From the NCBI GenBank assembly GCA_020853235.1, contig JADYZG010000029.1:1-64000 (forward strand): a stretch of 64,000 nucleotides of DNA. The letters run 5' to 3'. A program made the translations under genes and the position numbers. Shown here in pieces: positions 36,309 through 46,298 of this stretch. The notes under the pieces are model-generated. The model saw nothing but the letters and a program-made list of their open reading frames with translations. It did no database searches and was not told the origin of the DNA. The DNA comes from a bacterium. Its GTDB lineage: Bacteria; Patescibacteriota; Dojkabacteria; GCA-002793355. Positions within the stretch are counted from its first letter, which is position 1. Each line of letters opens with the position of its first letter.

Positions 36309-38345
36309 ATGGTGAGATTGTTCTTGAAAATCATAGTAATAACCCTAGTTATTGGCATTTTCTTTTTCTTTGCGTCTATGACGACAAAAACAGCTACCGT
36401 TACTGCAAAACCACGTTACGCAAGGGTTACGCAATTACTCGAAGAAGCCAAAAAGAATTCTACTGAGAAAATTCCAGAAACATCCAAAATTTTGAAGACG
36501 GCAAAGAAGACAAAGACTCGAGTCTTGAGTTTTACAGAGAAACTTACTGAAGAGCAAATTAAAGAAATTGAATCAAAATACGGTGTAAAGTTCTTATCAA
36601 AGAAATCTCGACATGGGAGGTATGTTGTAACGCCAGATAATGAGAGAAAATTGGAGGACCTCAAGAAAGACATGAACGTAGAAGGAATAAGTAATAATGA
36701 TACCTATACAACTACGGCACAGGAGATAGGGTGGGGTGTCAACAAAATTAATGCGCCAGCAGCGTGGTCATATTTATTACCAACAACGGGTGCATCCGTC
36801 GTTGTCGCCGTTATTGATACGGGGGTTCAATTGAATCATCCTGATTTGGTAGATGCTATTCAGTCGGGTGGTTATGACTATGTTGACGACGATGCTGTTC
36901 CCGAAGATGATAATGGTCACGGCACACATGTTGCTGGGATAATTGCTGCAACCAATAATTCTATTGGAGTGGTGGGTGTGGCACCAGGGGCGAAAATTCT
37001 TCCAATGAGAGTTTGTTCAACAAATGGAGGGACGACTTCTTGTAGTTCTATCGCAATTGCTGATGCGATTCAGGATTCTATATCCGCAGGAGTTGATATT
37101 ATAAATCTCAGTCTAGGTGGCAGTGCCAATGAACTTATTCAATCAGCAATTAATGATGCTACTGAAGCTGGAATTATTGTTGTCGCTGCTGCAGGAAACG
37201 GTAATAGTGGAGGTTGTCTGTACCCTGCAGCGTATGAAAATGTTGTTTGTGTGGGGGCGGTAACAGAAGAAGATGCAAGAGCTCCTTTCAGTAATTACGG
37301 TATTGGCTTGGATGTTGTTGCTCCGGGGGTTGAAATTGAGTCGCTTGGATTGTCGAGCACCTATACAACACTGAGTGGAACCAGTATGGCTACTGCCTAT
37401 TACTCTGGAGCGGCGACGCTAGTGAAATCGATGCTTAAAAATATTTGTACTTCTGAACCGTCAAGTTCTTTTTGCTCCGATTTACGAGGTACAACGCAGG
37501 TTCTCCTTAATGATACTTCGATTCGTGATATTGGGTTACCGGGTACAGATTCGCAATTTGGAAAAGGTGCCATTGATGTATCACAGCTATTTAGCGAAGT
37601 TACCCAAAACCATACTTCACCTACAACACTGATAACTAAAGGAGCAAGTTATAACCAGCCTATTACAGTAACTAACAATAATTCATATGGGATCTCTTTG
37701 TCTTCTTGTACTGTATTATCGGATAATTTGAACAGAACTCAGACCGTTCCTGCTTTCACCATCTCTACTTTAACTCAGGGTGGCAGTTCATATTCACCTC
37801 CGATTCGTACTGGATTGTATGCAAAATTCAACTTTACAACTCCCGTTTTATTGGCTCCTGGGGCAACAATGGTTTTTAATTATACTTATTCTCTGTCCTC
37901 TGAAACTTCTCCTAACGACAATATAAACTATGATTTTGTTTGTGATTTTGATCGTACCGATACAGGAATAGTTGAGAATTATCGATCGAAATCTGTAATA
38001 AGAACGACAAAAGTTGATCTGCCAACGACGCTAAAAAATGTGTATATTACTTTCGGAAAATTGAGATACAACAGGTTAGTTTCTAATGGAACTTTAAGGG
38101 CGGGAGACACGATGTATCTAAAAAATTACGATCCTAAGAAGCTAAAACTATTGCAAGTATTTTTGTACGATTTTAACAAACACGGGAATCAAGGATTTAA
38201 AACCAGTAGAATAACAACATATTCTCGTTTTGTGAGGACAAGTTACAATCTTGTATCTGGTCGGCAGTATGCCTACGTTGCAAAATTCCAAGATAGAGCC
38301 ACAGGAATTATTGTTACGAAATACTTTGTATTCCGTGTTAGATAA
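36309..38345 (+). CDS. Secreted subtilisin-like serine protease (S8)
   Basis: 678 residues. Signal anchor (about 4-22), propeptide-like region (about 45-125, with LTEEQIKEIESKYGVKFL), then the S8 domain: VVAVIDTGVQLNHPDL (Asp), NGHGTHVAGI (His), AAAGNGNSGG (oxyanion Asn region) and LSGTSMATAYYSGAA (Ser). The usual Pro after SMA(T) is Ala here. About 260 C-terminal residues form beta-rich domains likely used for surface binding. Paired cysteines (VCSTNGGTTSC, CLYPAAYENVVC) suggest disulfides outside the cell. TATACT lies 3 bases before the ATG. Confidence 0.9.
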   Translation: MVRLFLKIIVITLVIGIFFFFASMTTKTATVTAKPRYARVTQLLEEAKKNSTEKIPETSKILKTAKKTKTRVLSFTEKLTEEQIKEIESKYGVKFLSKKSRHGRYVVTPDNERKLEDLKKDMNVEGISNNDTYTTTAQEIGWGVNKINAPAAWSYLLPTTGASVVVAVIDTGVQLNHPDLVDAIQSGGYDYVDDDAVPEDDNGHGTHVAGIIAATNNSIGVVGVAPGAKILPMRVCSTNGGTTSCSSIAIADAIQDSISAGVDIINLSLGGSANELIQSAINDATEAGIIVVAAAGNGNSGGCLYPAAYENVVCVGAVTEEDARAPFSNYGIGLDVVAPGVEIESLGLSSTYTTLSGTSMATAYYSGAATLVKSMLKNICTSEPSSSFCSDLRGTTQVLLNDTSIRDIGLPGTDSQFGKGAIDVSQLFSEVTQNHTSPTTLITKGASYNQPITVTNNNSYGISLSSCTVLSDNLNRTQTVPAFTISTLTQGGSSYSPPIRTGLYAKFNFTTPVLLAPGATMVFNYTYSLSSETSPNDNINYDFVCDFDRTDTGIVENYRSKSVIRTTKVDLPTTLKNVYITFGKLRYNRLVSNGTLRAGDTMYLKNYDPKKLKLLQVFLYDFNKHGNQGFKTSRITTYSRFVRTSYNLVSGRQYAYVAKFQDRATGIIVTKYFVFRVR

Positions 38346-38389
38346 TCTTTGAAAGTAACCCACCATACAAGAAAGGAGTATAATTCGGA

Positions 38390-39373
38390 ATGGGGCAGAA
38401 TATTGGAGAATTCGCAAAAAAAATCAGAGCAGGAGAATTAGTAGCATTTCCAACAGAAACTGTTTATGGAGTTGGTGCGAACGCTTTTGATCCAATTGCT
38501 GTTGCGAAAATCTTTGCAATTAAAGGTCGCCCGTCTGATAATCCGCTGATAGTCCATATCCCTTCGATTGCAAAACTTGATACCGTTTCTTCTGGCGTTA
38601 ATAATCTCGCGAGGCAAGTGTTAGAAAAATTCGCTCCCGGTCCGATTACGGTTCTTGTGCCAAAGCATCAAGATCTTCCTACAATTACGACTGCTGGTTC
38701 TCCGTATGTCGGCGTAAGGATACCAAATCACCCAGTAGCATTGGAGTTTTTACAGCTTGCCGATGTTCCTGTTGCTGCTCCATCTGCTAATAAATCTGGT
38801 AAACCGAGTGGAACCCATCATAGACATGTTCAGGAAGCATTTGGCGATGAGTTACCAAATGTCATAGAAGGTGGACAGTCGGCTTTTGGATTAGAGTCAA
38901 CGGTAGTATTTCCAAGAGATAACCAAATAGAAATACTCCGTCAAGGATCAATTTCTTTAGAAGAATTGCAACAAGCATTTCCTGAGTATCATGTTTATTT
39001 GAGTCAAGAAAATAATTCTGAGCGTGTTATTGCCCCAGGAACAAAATATAAACACTATGCGCCAAATGGGGCGATTACGATCCTCCCATTGAATGGGAGT
39101 ATCGTAGAAATTGAAAATGAATTTATAAAGCATCCAACCGAGAGAATTATTTTGCTTTGTTCTGAAGAAATGAAGAGAAAATTATCTTTGGTAGTCCCTA
39201 CGATTTTACTCGGGAGTGAGGTAAACCTGATTACAATTGCACAGAATCTTTACGGTGCCTTACTAGCGTGTGATCGACAAAATTATTCAAAAATATTAAT
39301 ACAATCTTTTCCCGAAATAGGTATTGGGCGTACGATTATGGAACGAATTAGGAGAGCAGCAGACAGTACATAG
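38390..39373 (+). CDS. L-threonylcarbamoyladenylate synthase (Sua5 form)
   Basis: 327 residues. The YrdC domain (1-200) has FPTETVYGVGANAF, KGRPSDNPLIVHI (the KxR and SxN nucleotide-binding motif), VGVRIPNHP and APSANKSGKPSGT. The C-terminal Sua5 domain begins at the linker APGTKYKHYAPN. It makes threonylcarbamoyl-AMP for t6A37 of ANN-decoding tRNAs. TATAAT ends 5 bases before ATG 38390. TsaB, TsaD and TsaE genes are not in the window. Confidence 0.93.
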   Translation: MGQNIGEFAKKIRAGELVAFPTETVYGVGANAFDPIAVAKIFAIKGRPSDNPLIVHIPSIAKLDTVSSGVNNLARQVLEKFAPGPITVLVPKHQDLPTITTAGSPYVGVRIPNHPVALEFLQLADVPVAAPSANKSGKPSGTHHRHVQEAFGDELPNVIEGGQSAFGLESTVVFPRDNQIEILRQGSISLEELQQAFPEYHVYLSQENNSERVIAPGTKYKHYAPNGAITILPLNGSIVEIENEFIKHPTERIILLCSEEMKRKLSLVVPTILLGSEVNLITIAQNLYGALLACDRQNYSKILIQSFPEIGIGRTIMERIRRAADST

Positions 39374-39446
39374 AAATCGAAGCGGCAGCACTCAAGAAAT
39401 AGATGTTACAATAAGGTATTACTCTCTTGGTAATGCCTAGCGAAAA

Positions 39447-40322
39447 ATGCTCAATCCACTATTCAAAAACATTCTTGTCGCATCACTCTGGACTTTTTTG
39501 GGTATTGGTACGCTCATATATTTTACAAGTAATGGTATAGTCAAGTATTTACAAGAATCGAGGGTTTCTAGAATTGAAACAACTTCTCAGGTGAGTGTTG
39601 CGCCAAATGTTACTACTTCCGAAGTTCTGGTAAGTATCCCTGTAACTCCTGAGACTACCGTAGTTGCAACAGTAAACCCAACAATAGCAGTAACAGCTTC
39701 ACCGAAAATCACGCCGAAACCAACAATTTCTCTGAAAGTTACCCAAACAACGACACCAACTCCGCAACCGTCCGTAAACTACTCCAAACCCCGGATAGTT
39801 GCTCCTAATTGCCCGATGACCACAAAAAAATGTGTTCCGTGTACCGCTGGAGGGGATTGTCGATTTGAACCACAAAAGAAAAATGGATTTAAAGGGTGGG
39901 CATGTCAAAATAATAATCCTGGAAATATTAGAAATGCCTCGACCGTTATGGCAACAGACTCAAAAAATAAAATGATTGTGAAAAATGGTGGACAAGCAGC
40001 TTGCGGAGTAAGATACGACAGCCGTGGGGGAAGTTATTTTGTATTCGTAACATATGATATTGGGAAAACTGCGTTACAAGCCTATGTGAAAGCAATTAAC
40101 AATGGCGAACATTCGGCGTATCAAGGTTCGGGTTGGAAGTGCGGGAACTGCACTCTAACGCAGTTCTTTAGTAAGTATGCTCCTGGTGACCCAAACTATG
40201 CAAATGACGTTGCGGGGTGGATTGGTGAGTCATCATCACAATCATTGCAGGTTATTGTCTCGACTAAGCTAGATGCTTTTGTCGATGCAATTGAAAGAAA
40301 GGAAGGTTTTTTTGTGCAATAA
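39447..40322 (+). CDS. Anchored peptidoglycan-hydrolase-like protein with NNPGNIR domain
   Basis: 291 residues: membrane anchor (about 10-30), a Thr/Pro/Val-rich stalk (about 45-115), then a cysteine-rich segment (CPMTTKKCVPCTAGGDCRF) and a domain starting NNNPGNIR with YDIGKTALQAYVKAI, TLTQFFSKYAPGDPNYANDV. The NPGNIR...YAP pattern occurs in phage-type muramidase/structural proteins. Enzymatic activity is not certain because I cannot place a catalytic Glu with confidence. Start ATG 39447 is the only good candidate; no -10 at the leaderless distance. Confidence 0.6.
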   Translation: MLNPLFKNILVASLWTFLGIGTLIYFTSNGIVKYLQESRVSRIETTSQVSVAPNVTTSEVLVSIPVTPETTVVATVNPTIAVTASPKITPKPTISLKVTQTTTPTPQPSVNYSKPRIVAPNCPMTTKKCVPCTAGGDCRFEPQKKNGFKGWACQNNNPGNIRNASTVMATDSKNKMIVKNGGQAACGVRYDSRGGSYFVFVTYDIGKTALQAYVKAINNGEHSAYQGSGWKCGNCTLTQFFSKYAPGDPNYANDVAGWIGESSSQSLQVIVSTKLDAFVDAIERKEGFFVQ

Positions 40323-40345
40323 TAGAGTAATAGTATCCGATGTCA

Positions 40346-41296
40346 TCAGGGCAGTATTAAAATGTCAGGGTATTGCCAGAGCGCTCTTTTGTTATGACGA
40401 ATGTCATCGAAATAAATATAATCCATAGCGCCTTCACTTAATACATAATAGAAATGCATGATTGCTTCAGCCTTCTTTTGTAGTACGGGATCCTGCTCGA
40501 GACGCTTATAAAATGCGCGATTGCCGGTAAGAAGCATTTCGGCAATGGTGGCTCCGTCTTCATTTACATTCCACTGTCCATAGCAACTTGCAAAACCAAC
40601 GGGAACTTCGGTGCAGTCCATAATAAACCCATAAGGGGTATCAGTTTTATAAGACAAGCCCGCATCGTTAGTGATGTTTATGAGTGTCGTATCAATATTT
40701 TCGAGAGTTATATTTTGTCCAAAGTGAATTGATATATGATCAGTTATCGCATGGTGGAGCTCGTGATCAATTGTAGAAAGTGGTTGCCAAATATTAATCA
40801 GTATTATTGATGCATCATCTGCGTGTTTGGTAACTCCGGCTGCTGGTGTCCACCAGTCAAATTCCGGAGAGTATACTGACAGTTCACCGGTAAATTGCAT
40901 TTGGAGCCGTAATCCGGCGAGGTTTTTGAAAAAAGCTGGAGGATATTTAGAAAGGGAAGGAATTACACGTTCTTTAAGCAAGAATTGAGCATATTCATTT
41001 TCACTATCGGAAATTCCAATAGAACGTACATCATCAAAATGATATAGACCATAACCAGAATCATCAGCTTCGATAATATCAAGAACGGGAAATCCAGATT
41101 CGACGTACTGTCTATTTTCTGGTGTCAGCAGAGCATAGGCAATTGGAGATGCCTCAGGATTCCATTTAGCCTCTGGCTTGTCTGCAGTGATAAGGTTAAT
41201 ACCTTTAAGTGCTCCCGCAACAACTGCAGCTACTAGTATTGCCTTCGGCCAACCCGATTTCCTTCTAGTGTTATTCTTATTAAGATTCTTTGACAC
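40346..41296 (-). CDS. Membrane-anchored HExxH protein (putative metallopeptidase)
   Basis: 316 residues from GTG 41296. A lysine/arginine-rich start and one membrane helix (about 17-37) imply an outside-facing enzyme. STIDHELHHAITDHIS (about 175-190) is an HExxH zinc site; candidate third ligands are NEDGATIAEMLL about 65 residues later. Four cysteines occur only in MDCTEVPVGFASC and none elsewhere near the site. Not recognised as a known peptidase family. It is convergent with the NPGNIR-domain gene. Confidence 0.55.
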   Translation of the reverse strand: MSKNLNKNNTRRKSGWPKAILVAAVVAGALKGINLITADKPEAKWNPEASPIAYALLTPENRQYVESGFPVLDIIEADDSGYGLYHFDDVRSIGISDSENEYAQFLLKERVIPSLSKYPPAFFKNLAGLRLQMQFTGELSVYSPEFDWWTPAAGVTKHADDASIILINIWQPLSTIDHELHHAITDHISIHFGQNITLENIDTTLINITNDAGLSYKTDTPYGFIMDCTEVPVGFASCYGQWNVNEDGATIAEMLLTGNRAFYKRLEQDPVLQKKAEAIMHFYYVLSEGAMDYIYFDDIRHNKRALWQYPDILILP

Positions 41297-41371
41297 AGGA
41301 CAGATATATAATTAAACAGTGATTATATCCTATATTAATAACTTTCGCAATATATTGTGTTACACTATGTA

Positions 41372-42337
41372 ATGAACGCAGAACAACCACTGGTAACCGT
41401 CAGTATGCCTGCATACAACACCGCAAACACATTAGAAGAAGCGGTTAATTCAATACTCAACCAAACATATAAGAATATTGAAATTATCCTTACGGCGAAC
41501 CCTTCTTTAGACAATACCGTTGAGGTAGCGAAGCGTTTAGCCTCAGAGCATTCTCAAATTACTGTACAGCTACTAAAAGAACGGATGAACCCAGGGGCGT
41601 CACGAAATCAAGGTTTTGAAGTCGCAGAGGGAAAATATATTGCAATTATGGATTGTGACGACATTGCATTCCCTGATCGAATAAAAAAAGAAGTTGCGTA
41701 TTTAGAAACTCATCCAGAAGTTTATTTAGTTGGTGCGGGGTCGATAATTATTGATAGTAAAGGAAATAAACAGAATGAAGTAAAGGTGCAAGCCACCGAC
41801 CCTAAAAGCATTGCTGAGCTTTTGCCAAATAGTAATCCGTTTATTAACTCAACTTTATTGTTTCGTAATGAAGGTTATCGATATCGAGAGAAATTTAGTA
41901 CTTCTCAAGACTATGATATTTTGCTGAGATTTTTGACAGATGGAAAAGTCATGGTTAACCTTGATGAGCCGCTTGTCTATTACCGCTTGTCTGATTCTTC
42001 AAATTCGATTGTTGGGGTTTCTGATGCTGGTCATGCAGCAATTAGAGAAAAAATTAAAGACCTTTATCGGCAACGACGTGATACAGGAAAAGATAACTAC
42101 GAAGAAGATCAAATGCAGGAGATAAACACCATAATGGAGATCGAAACCGAGAAGCAGAAAGCGTGGAGAGAAGTACGTACCTATATTCGTTCGGGAAACC
42201 TTGGAGAAGTAAGAAAATTAAGTAAATCATATTTTATGAAATATAAAGATGTGAAAGGATTTCTTGCTTACTTTTACTCGTTGTTACCGGATAATTTAGC
42301 GAGATTCCTATTGAATCAGCGCAAACGGCTGACCTAA
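41372..42337 (+). CDS. GT2 family glycosyltransferase
   Basis: 321 residues. GT-A domain: VTVSMPAYNTANTLEEAVNS, ILNQTYKNIEIILTANPSLD, GASRNQGFEVAEGKYIAIMDCDDI (DxD metal site). The C-terminal part is amphipathic, ending SLLPDNLARFLLNQRKRLT. It has no transmembrane helices; it would add a sugar to a lipid-linked or peptide acceptor at the inner face of the membrane. Start ATG 41372, not the upstream GTG at 41357, because TGT-TACACT (41358-41366) ends 5 bases before it. Its last codons lie inside direct-repeat copy 1. Confidence 0.88.
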   Translation: MNAEQPLVTVSMPAYNTANTLEEAVNSILNQTYKNIEIILTANPSLDNTVEVAKRLASEHSQITVQLLKERMNPGASRNQGFEVAEGKYIAIMDCDDIAFPDRIKKEVAYLETHPEVYLVGAGSIIIDSKGNKQNEVKVQATDPKSIAELLPNSNPFINSTLLFRNEGYRYREKFSTSQDYDILLRFLTDGKVMVNLDEPLVYYRLSDSSNSIVGVSDAGHAAIREKIKDLYRQRRDTGKDNYEEDQMQEINTIMEIETEKQKAWREVRTYIRSGNLGEVRKLSKSYFMKYKDVKGFLAYFYSLLPDNLARFLLNQRKRLT

Positions 42338-42367
42338 ATACCAGCCATTCATTTTTTGGAGTTTTTT
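42327..42367. repeat. 41 bp direct repeat, copy 1
   Basis: Identical over 41 bases to 46299-46339. Begins GGCTGACCTAAATACCAGCC and ends GGAGTTTTTT. It contains the last codons and stops of both convergent genes (GT2 on plus, GH18 on minus) and a GGCTG/CAGCC stem (42327-42331 with 42342-42346) near T-runs, possibly a terminator. Confidence 0.9.
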
Positions 42368-43908
42368 AAGATCACCTCAATTTCTTCTTGCGATAGTGCA
42401 ATCCAAGGGGATCCTGCCGAATTTTCTGTAGAGGCAGCAGGGCTATCGCCCTGAGACCACCATTTCGCTCGGTAGGGGGTTCCTTCAAAAAGGACCATAT
42501 CTCCAGTGTTATATTGTTTTTTTCCTGACCATTCTTTAAACGTATCTTTCGATAGTGTAGGTAGTTTAAGAGGTTTTTCTCCTGGTAGAACTGGTCCGAT
42601 AAGCTTCCATGGGGTTTGCCAAGATTGCAACACTGGATTATCCGGAAGATCGCCCTGGGTCCACCACTTCGCTTGATAAACGGTCCTGTGCCATACAATT
42701 TTTGTTCCTTCAAAATAGGTACTATTTTCGTTCCAGATAGGATAGGGACTGTTTTCTGGGAAATCTAGAATTTCTTCTTCCTGCGCTGTGTCATTTGTTG
42801 TGGTTTTACCTGCGTTAGAATTTAGGTCGCCAGTAAAACTCGCGCTCAACGCGGTGGTATAATCAAATTTACTTTGCTCCACTCCGCTACAGGAATCTGA
42901 CACGATAGCCAAATTAACATAGTTTTCGCCACATTGTATATCTCGATTTATAGACCACATCGATAAGCGGAGTATACCCTGTGCTTTTGCGTATTTATTT
43001 AGATTTAAAGCGTCTTTTAGTAAAAAAACCTCTGTCGAAAGATCATTCTGTCCAATCATTGGCGTTGCTCCAAGCTTTGCCCATATGGATGCAGAAGTCA
43101 ACTTAATTCCTGCTTGTGAGTAGAGTATACCGAGTTGTCTATGTGTTTCAAGTAACGCCGATTTTGATGCTTCGAACATTGAATCATGCTTTTGCTTGCT
43201 TTCACCATAATTCATTGTCATTATATTTACACCTGCAATATCTACTTTTGCTTTTAACATTTGTGCTATAAGTGTTGTTCCTTCTGGTGTCAATCCTTGT
43301 GGAGTAACGGGAAGGGTTATCCAGATTGCTAAGTTTTTTCTGTCTTTCTTGCGATTCTCCTGTAGCTTGGCCATTACTTCTGCTCTCCGAATGATTGACG
43401 GCATATTCTTCATACTCTCACCTTCTATGTCGAGGTCAATTGTGTTTACTTGATATTTCTCAACTACGGTCGTGTAGGCCGTTAACAATTTGCTATCATC
43501 GGTGCATTTTATGGAAAGCTCATCATTTATTTGTCCTCCAAAAGAAATTGCTATATTTCCTCCCTGTTGACGAAGTCGAGCGATACGCCTATCAAGATCG
43601 AGTTGTGTGCCTGCTTTTTCGAGCGTATAAACCTTGCCCCATGAGGGGATACAGGCATCGTTCTCAGAAGAGACAATGAAAGAAAGCACCAAGTTCTGTG
43701 CTTTTACTGGAGTTGATTGCTCGAAGTCGTATCTTGGAGTTGCCGTAATATCAACATATGCTGCAAACCAAGGCTTCGCATTTTCACCGATAATTCTATT
43801 GTCTTTCCATCTCTCCCATTCGGAATGTACTCCGTATCCTGTAATAAACAGAATAGATAGAGCAATAATTAGGCGGAGAATAGATAGTTTTCGACCTGAT
43901 CTTTTCAT
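42349..43908 (-). CDS. Secreted GH18 chitinase-like hydrolase with two chitin-binding (CBM5/12) modules
   Basis: 519 residues. Membrane anchor (about 10-28); GH18 barrel (about 48-350) with FAAYVDITA, LSFIVSS, IAISFGGQ and the catalytic NTIDLDIEGE (DxDxE, about 158-162, the acid Glu present), VNIMTMNYG and the late LSMWSINRD strand. Two CBM5/12 repeats follow: PYPIWNENSTYFEGTKIVW with YQAKWWTQGDLP (about 390-440) and WSGKKQYNTGDMVLF with YRAKWWSQGDSP (about 465-515). Substrate is probably a GlcNAc polymer. ATG overlaps the stop of the GT2 synthase gene (ATGA), so the two are coupled. The stop codon lies in repeat copy 1. Confidence 0.88.
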   Translation of the reverse strand: MKRSGRKLSILRLIIALSILFITGYGVHSEWERWKDNRIIGENAKPWFAAYVDITATPRYDFEQSTPVKAQNLVLSFIVSSENDACIPSWGKVYTLEKAGTQLDLDRRIARLRQQGGNIAISFGGQINDELSIKCTDDSKLLTAYTTVVEKYQVNTIDLDIEGESMKNMPSIIRRAEVMAKLQENRKKDRKNLAIWITLPVTPQGLTPEGTTLIAQMLKAKVDIAGVNIMTMNYGESKQKHDSMFEASKSALLETHRQLGILYSQAGIKLTSASIWAKLGATPMIGQNDLSTEVFLLKDALNLNKYAKAQGILRLSMWSINRDIQCGENYVNLAIVSDSCSGVEQSKFDYTTALSASFTGDLNSNAGKTTTNDTAQEEEILDFPENSPYPIWNENSTYFEGTKIVWHRTVYQAKWWTQGDLPDNPVLQSWQTPWKLIGPVLPGEKPLKLPTLSKDTFKEWSGKKQYNTGDMVLFEGTPYRAKWWSQGDSPAASTENSAGSPWIALSQEEIEVILKNSKK

Positions 43909-46208
43909 GAATGTTTTGTATTATTTATTTTTTGGTCCTCTGCTATGTTTCTGAGAGATGAATGAGGAACAATTCCACTTTTTTCTCCATAATACAATAC
44001 GACTTTCCAGTCTATATTTTCGGTTAAAGGACCTATTTTTTTCTTTGTCGTTCGTTTACTCTCAACGAAGAGCCAGTCGGTTATACCGATCCAAATATCA
44101 ATAAGTAAGCTATCAATCCCGATATAAGCAACAATTGCCCATGTAGCAGTAAAAGCGTTAAATCCTGCGAATAGTGCGTTACCTATATTATGATCTATGA
44201 TATTCATCCATAAAATATAGAGAGAAAACAGGACAATACCAATAGGAATTATGACGAATTCTAATGATGTAGAGGTACGATTATTCACCTTTGGTGTTCT
44301 CGCAAATGGTATTTTCTTCCCCGTGATTGCTTGCTCGATTGATTTTATGACACCGGCAAGGTTTACCGGTAAAAGAATTAAATTAAATCCGTAAATAGAA
44401 AAAATATCTGAATACTTGTACCCATTATATTTGAGGTCATTAGCTTGAGCAATAAAATAAGGAAGTGCGGTGAGTAAAACAAGAGGGCTGAGTAAATGAC
44501 CATTAAATGGATAGGCTAGTAAAAATATTAATCCAAAACTCGCCCATGCAATTGATGCCATATAGTTAATGCGAAGCATGATCTCAAAAGGTGAAACTAA
44601 CTCATTTTTGTTTTTCTTGCGACGTAAGTAAGATAGGAATTTTGGTAGAATCAAAAGTCCCCCATTTGCCCACCTCCTCCGTTGAATTACCAATGATCCA
44701 AAGTCTGGTGGAGTCGCACTATAACTTAATCGTTCTGGATAGTTAACCAAGGTCCATCCATGCAGCGCCAAGTCGATACTTGATTCTGTGTCTTCGATAA
44801 CTGTTCTATCTTGAATATATCGTTTGATCTCAAAACCGCCGACCCACTCTTTTTCGACGATTTTTTCGATTGCTTGTTTGCGAATTATCGCATTTGCTCC
44901 AACCCAAAAAGTCGCCCCATAATGCGTCATCCCTTGGTGAAGAATATGTTGGATATCGGTTGTTGCACCAGACAGTCGCTCAATTCTCGTATAAGCACCG
45001 CGGAATGACGAATATGGTGTTTGTGTTACGGCTACGCGTTCATTACCTGGTTGCTGTAAGAAATAAACAAGTCGCAAACAATAATCGCGAAGTAGGATGG
45101 AGTCAGCGTCTAGAGTTAGTAGAAACTCACTATCTGGAATGTGGATCAAGTCTTGTGTCTTTTCTTGAGTTTGGACTAAAATTGGTCCTTCTGGTGTTTG
45201 TTCTTGTATATAAGTTCCCCCCATTAAACCAATGTACGAGTTTAGGTTCATAGCTTTATTAAATTCCTTTGAAAGAGAAGCATATCGCTTTCGTTCAAAG
45301 TATGAAACCTCTGCTTTAAAAATCCAAATCAATCGTTGGTATAGTTGGGAAATTCGGTCAATTGATAACAATGCACGAGCTTTTACAGATTGATTTAATG
45401 CTGTACCAACAAGTTCCAGATCGTTTGCAAGTCCAAGGAGCACTTGTTCTGTAAAAAAAACGTCGACGTGGTCAGATATTGTTTCTCTTTCAGCGAGCTC
45501 GGCAAGGTATGTTGCTGCCCATGAATATTGATCTGCAAGTTTCTGAGTTATTTCTGGCGTAATAATTTTATTCGTAGCAATTTGATTTTGGAAACTCTCA
45601 AAAGCTACCTGTGTTTTTTTATGGGGGATAGCTAACAATTCATTGATTTCATTTGTAATGTTACGCGTTGCTATTAGTTTTTTTGAAACTTCGGGGTCTG
45701 TTGGATTAGGGTTGTCGTCGATTAAAAGTACTATACGCATACTGGGATATTCCTGGAGAGCCGCAGAGAGTAGTGTTTTACGAATTACAGCTGGTTCCTC
45801 GTTATAAGAAGGAATGAGCGCAGTGATTGCCGATCTGGTCTCATAAAAATGTTTTTCGAGAACGGAGTGCGGTACGCGGACGTGTTTACTGAATCTCTCG
45901 TAGGCACCTTGACGTGCAATTAAATACATTAATGCCGAAAAACTTAGAAAAGTGATTACGAGTGCATAGCTGAAGGCCTCAATTGTAAAGTTATAACTTT
46001 GAGGTCCGTCGATTAATTGTCGAATTATGATTGAGAGAATATAAAGAACCCAGAATGTAATACTTGCAACTATTGCTATTCGATTCCACGCTAATTTGCT
46101 TGTGGTAGGTTTATCATGAAGCCAAGGCAAGGGAGTTGTATTTTTCTCACTTCCGAACTGTCTCTTTTTGGTGGATTTTATTCGATCTTTTGGAATTCTT
46201 GTGTTCAC
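43905..46208 (-). CDS. Processive GT2 polysaccharide synthase (cellulose/chitin-synthase-like)
   Basis: 767 residues. Two N-terminal membrane helices (about 45-100); GT-A domain beginning ALIPSYNEEPAVIRKTLLSA and VLLIDDN; an unusual helical insertion of about 150 residues (starting near 185) before LLTLDADSILL (second Asp motif); EDTESSIDLALHGW (catalytic ED); and QRRRWANGG (QxxRW) typical of processive enzymes. At least five C-terminal helices form the export channel. It would polymerise a UDP-sugar and push the chain out. GTG 46208 follows TATATT by 5 bases. The coupled GH18/CBM5 partner suggests a GlcNAc-type product, by analogy with PgaC/PgaB and BcsA/BcsZ pairs. Confidence 0.88.
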   Translation of the reverse strand: MNTRIPKDRIKSTKKRQFGSEKNTTPLPWLHDKPTTSKLAWNRIAIVASITFWVLYILSIIIRQLIDGPQSYNFTIEAFSYALVITFLSFSALMYLIARQGAYERFSKHVRVPHSVLEKHFYETRSAITALIPSYNEEPAVIRKTLLSAALQEYPSMRIVLLIDDNPNPTDPEVSKKLIATRNITNEINELLAIPHKKTQVAFESFQNQIATNKIITPEITQKLADQYSWAATYLAELAERETISDHVDVFFTEQVLLGLANDLELVGTALNQSVKARALLSIDRISQLYQRLIWIFKAEVSYFERKRYASLSKEFNKAMNLNSYIGLMGGTYIQEQTPEGPILVQTQEKTQDLIHIPDSEFLLTLDADSILLRDYCLRLVYFLQQPGNERVAVTQTPYSSFRGAYTRIERLSGATTDIQHILHQGMTHYGATFWVGANAIIRKQAIEKIVEKEWVGGFEIKRYIQDRTVIEDTESSIDLALHGWTLVNYPERLSYSATPPDFGSLVIQRRRWANGGLLILPKFLSYLRRKKNKNELVSPFEIMLRINYMASIAWASFGLIFLLAYPFNGHLLSPLVLLTALPYFIAQANDLKYNGYKYSDIFSIYGFNLILLPVNLAGVIKSIEQAITGKKIPFARTPKVNNRTSTSLEFVIIPIGIVLFSLYILWMNIIDHNIGNALFAGFNAFTATWAIVAYIGIDSLLIDIWIGITDWLFVESKRTTKKKIGPLTENIDWKVVLYYGEKSGIVPHSSLRNIAEDQKINNTKHS

Positions 46209-46298
46209 AGTAAAATATATAAAATAACTGATGGGGTGTTAAGTAAATTTTCTTACTCACGCGTATTATACACGATTTGGACGCACAAGTGGATGCTT

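Larger units (their letters stand above)
42327..46298. other. 3972 bp unit between direct repeats carrying the GH18-GT2 operon
   Basis: The interval from the first base of repeat copy 1 to the base before copy 2 contains exactly the complete GH18 and GT2 synthase genes and their promoter. Recombination between the copies would remove both genes cleanly and rejoin the flanking glycosyltransferase and acyltransferase genes with one repeat copy. Whether it entered by integration of a circle or by another route cannot be told; no transposase or recombinase is inside. Confidence 0.6.
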
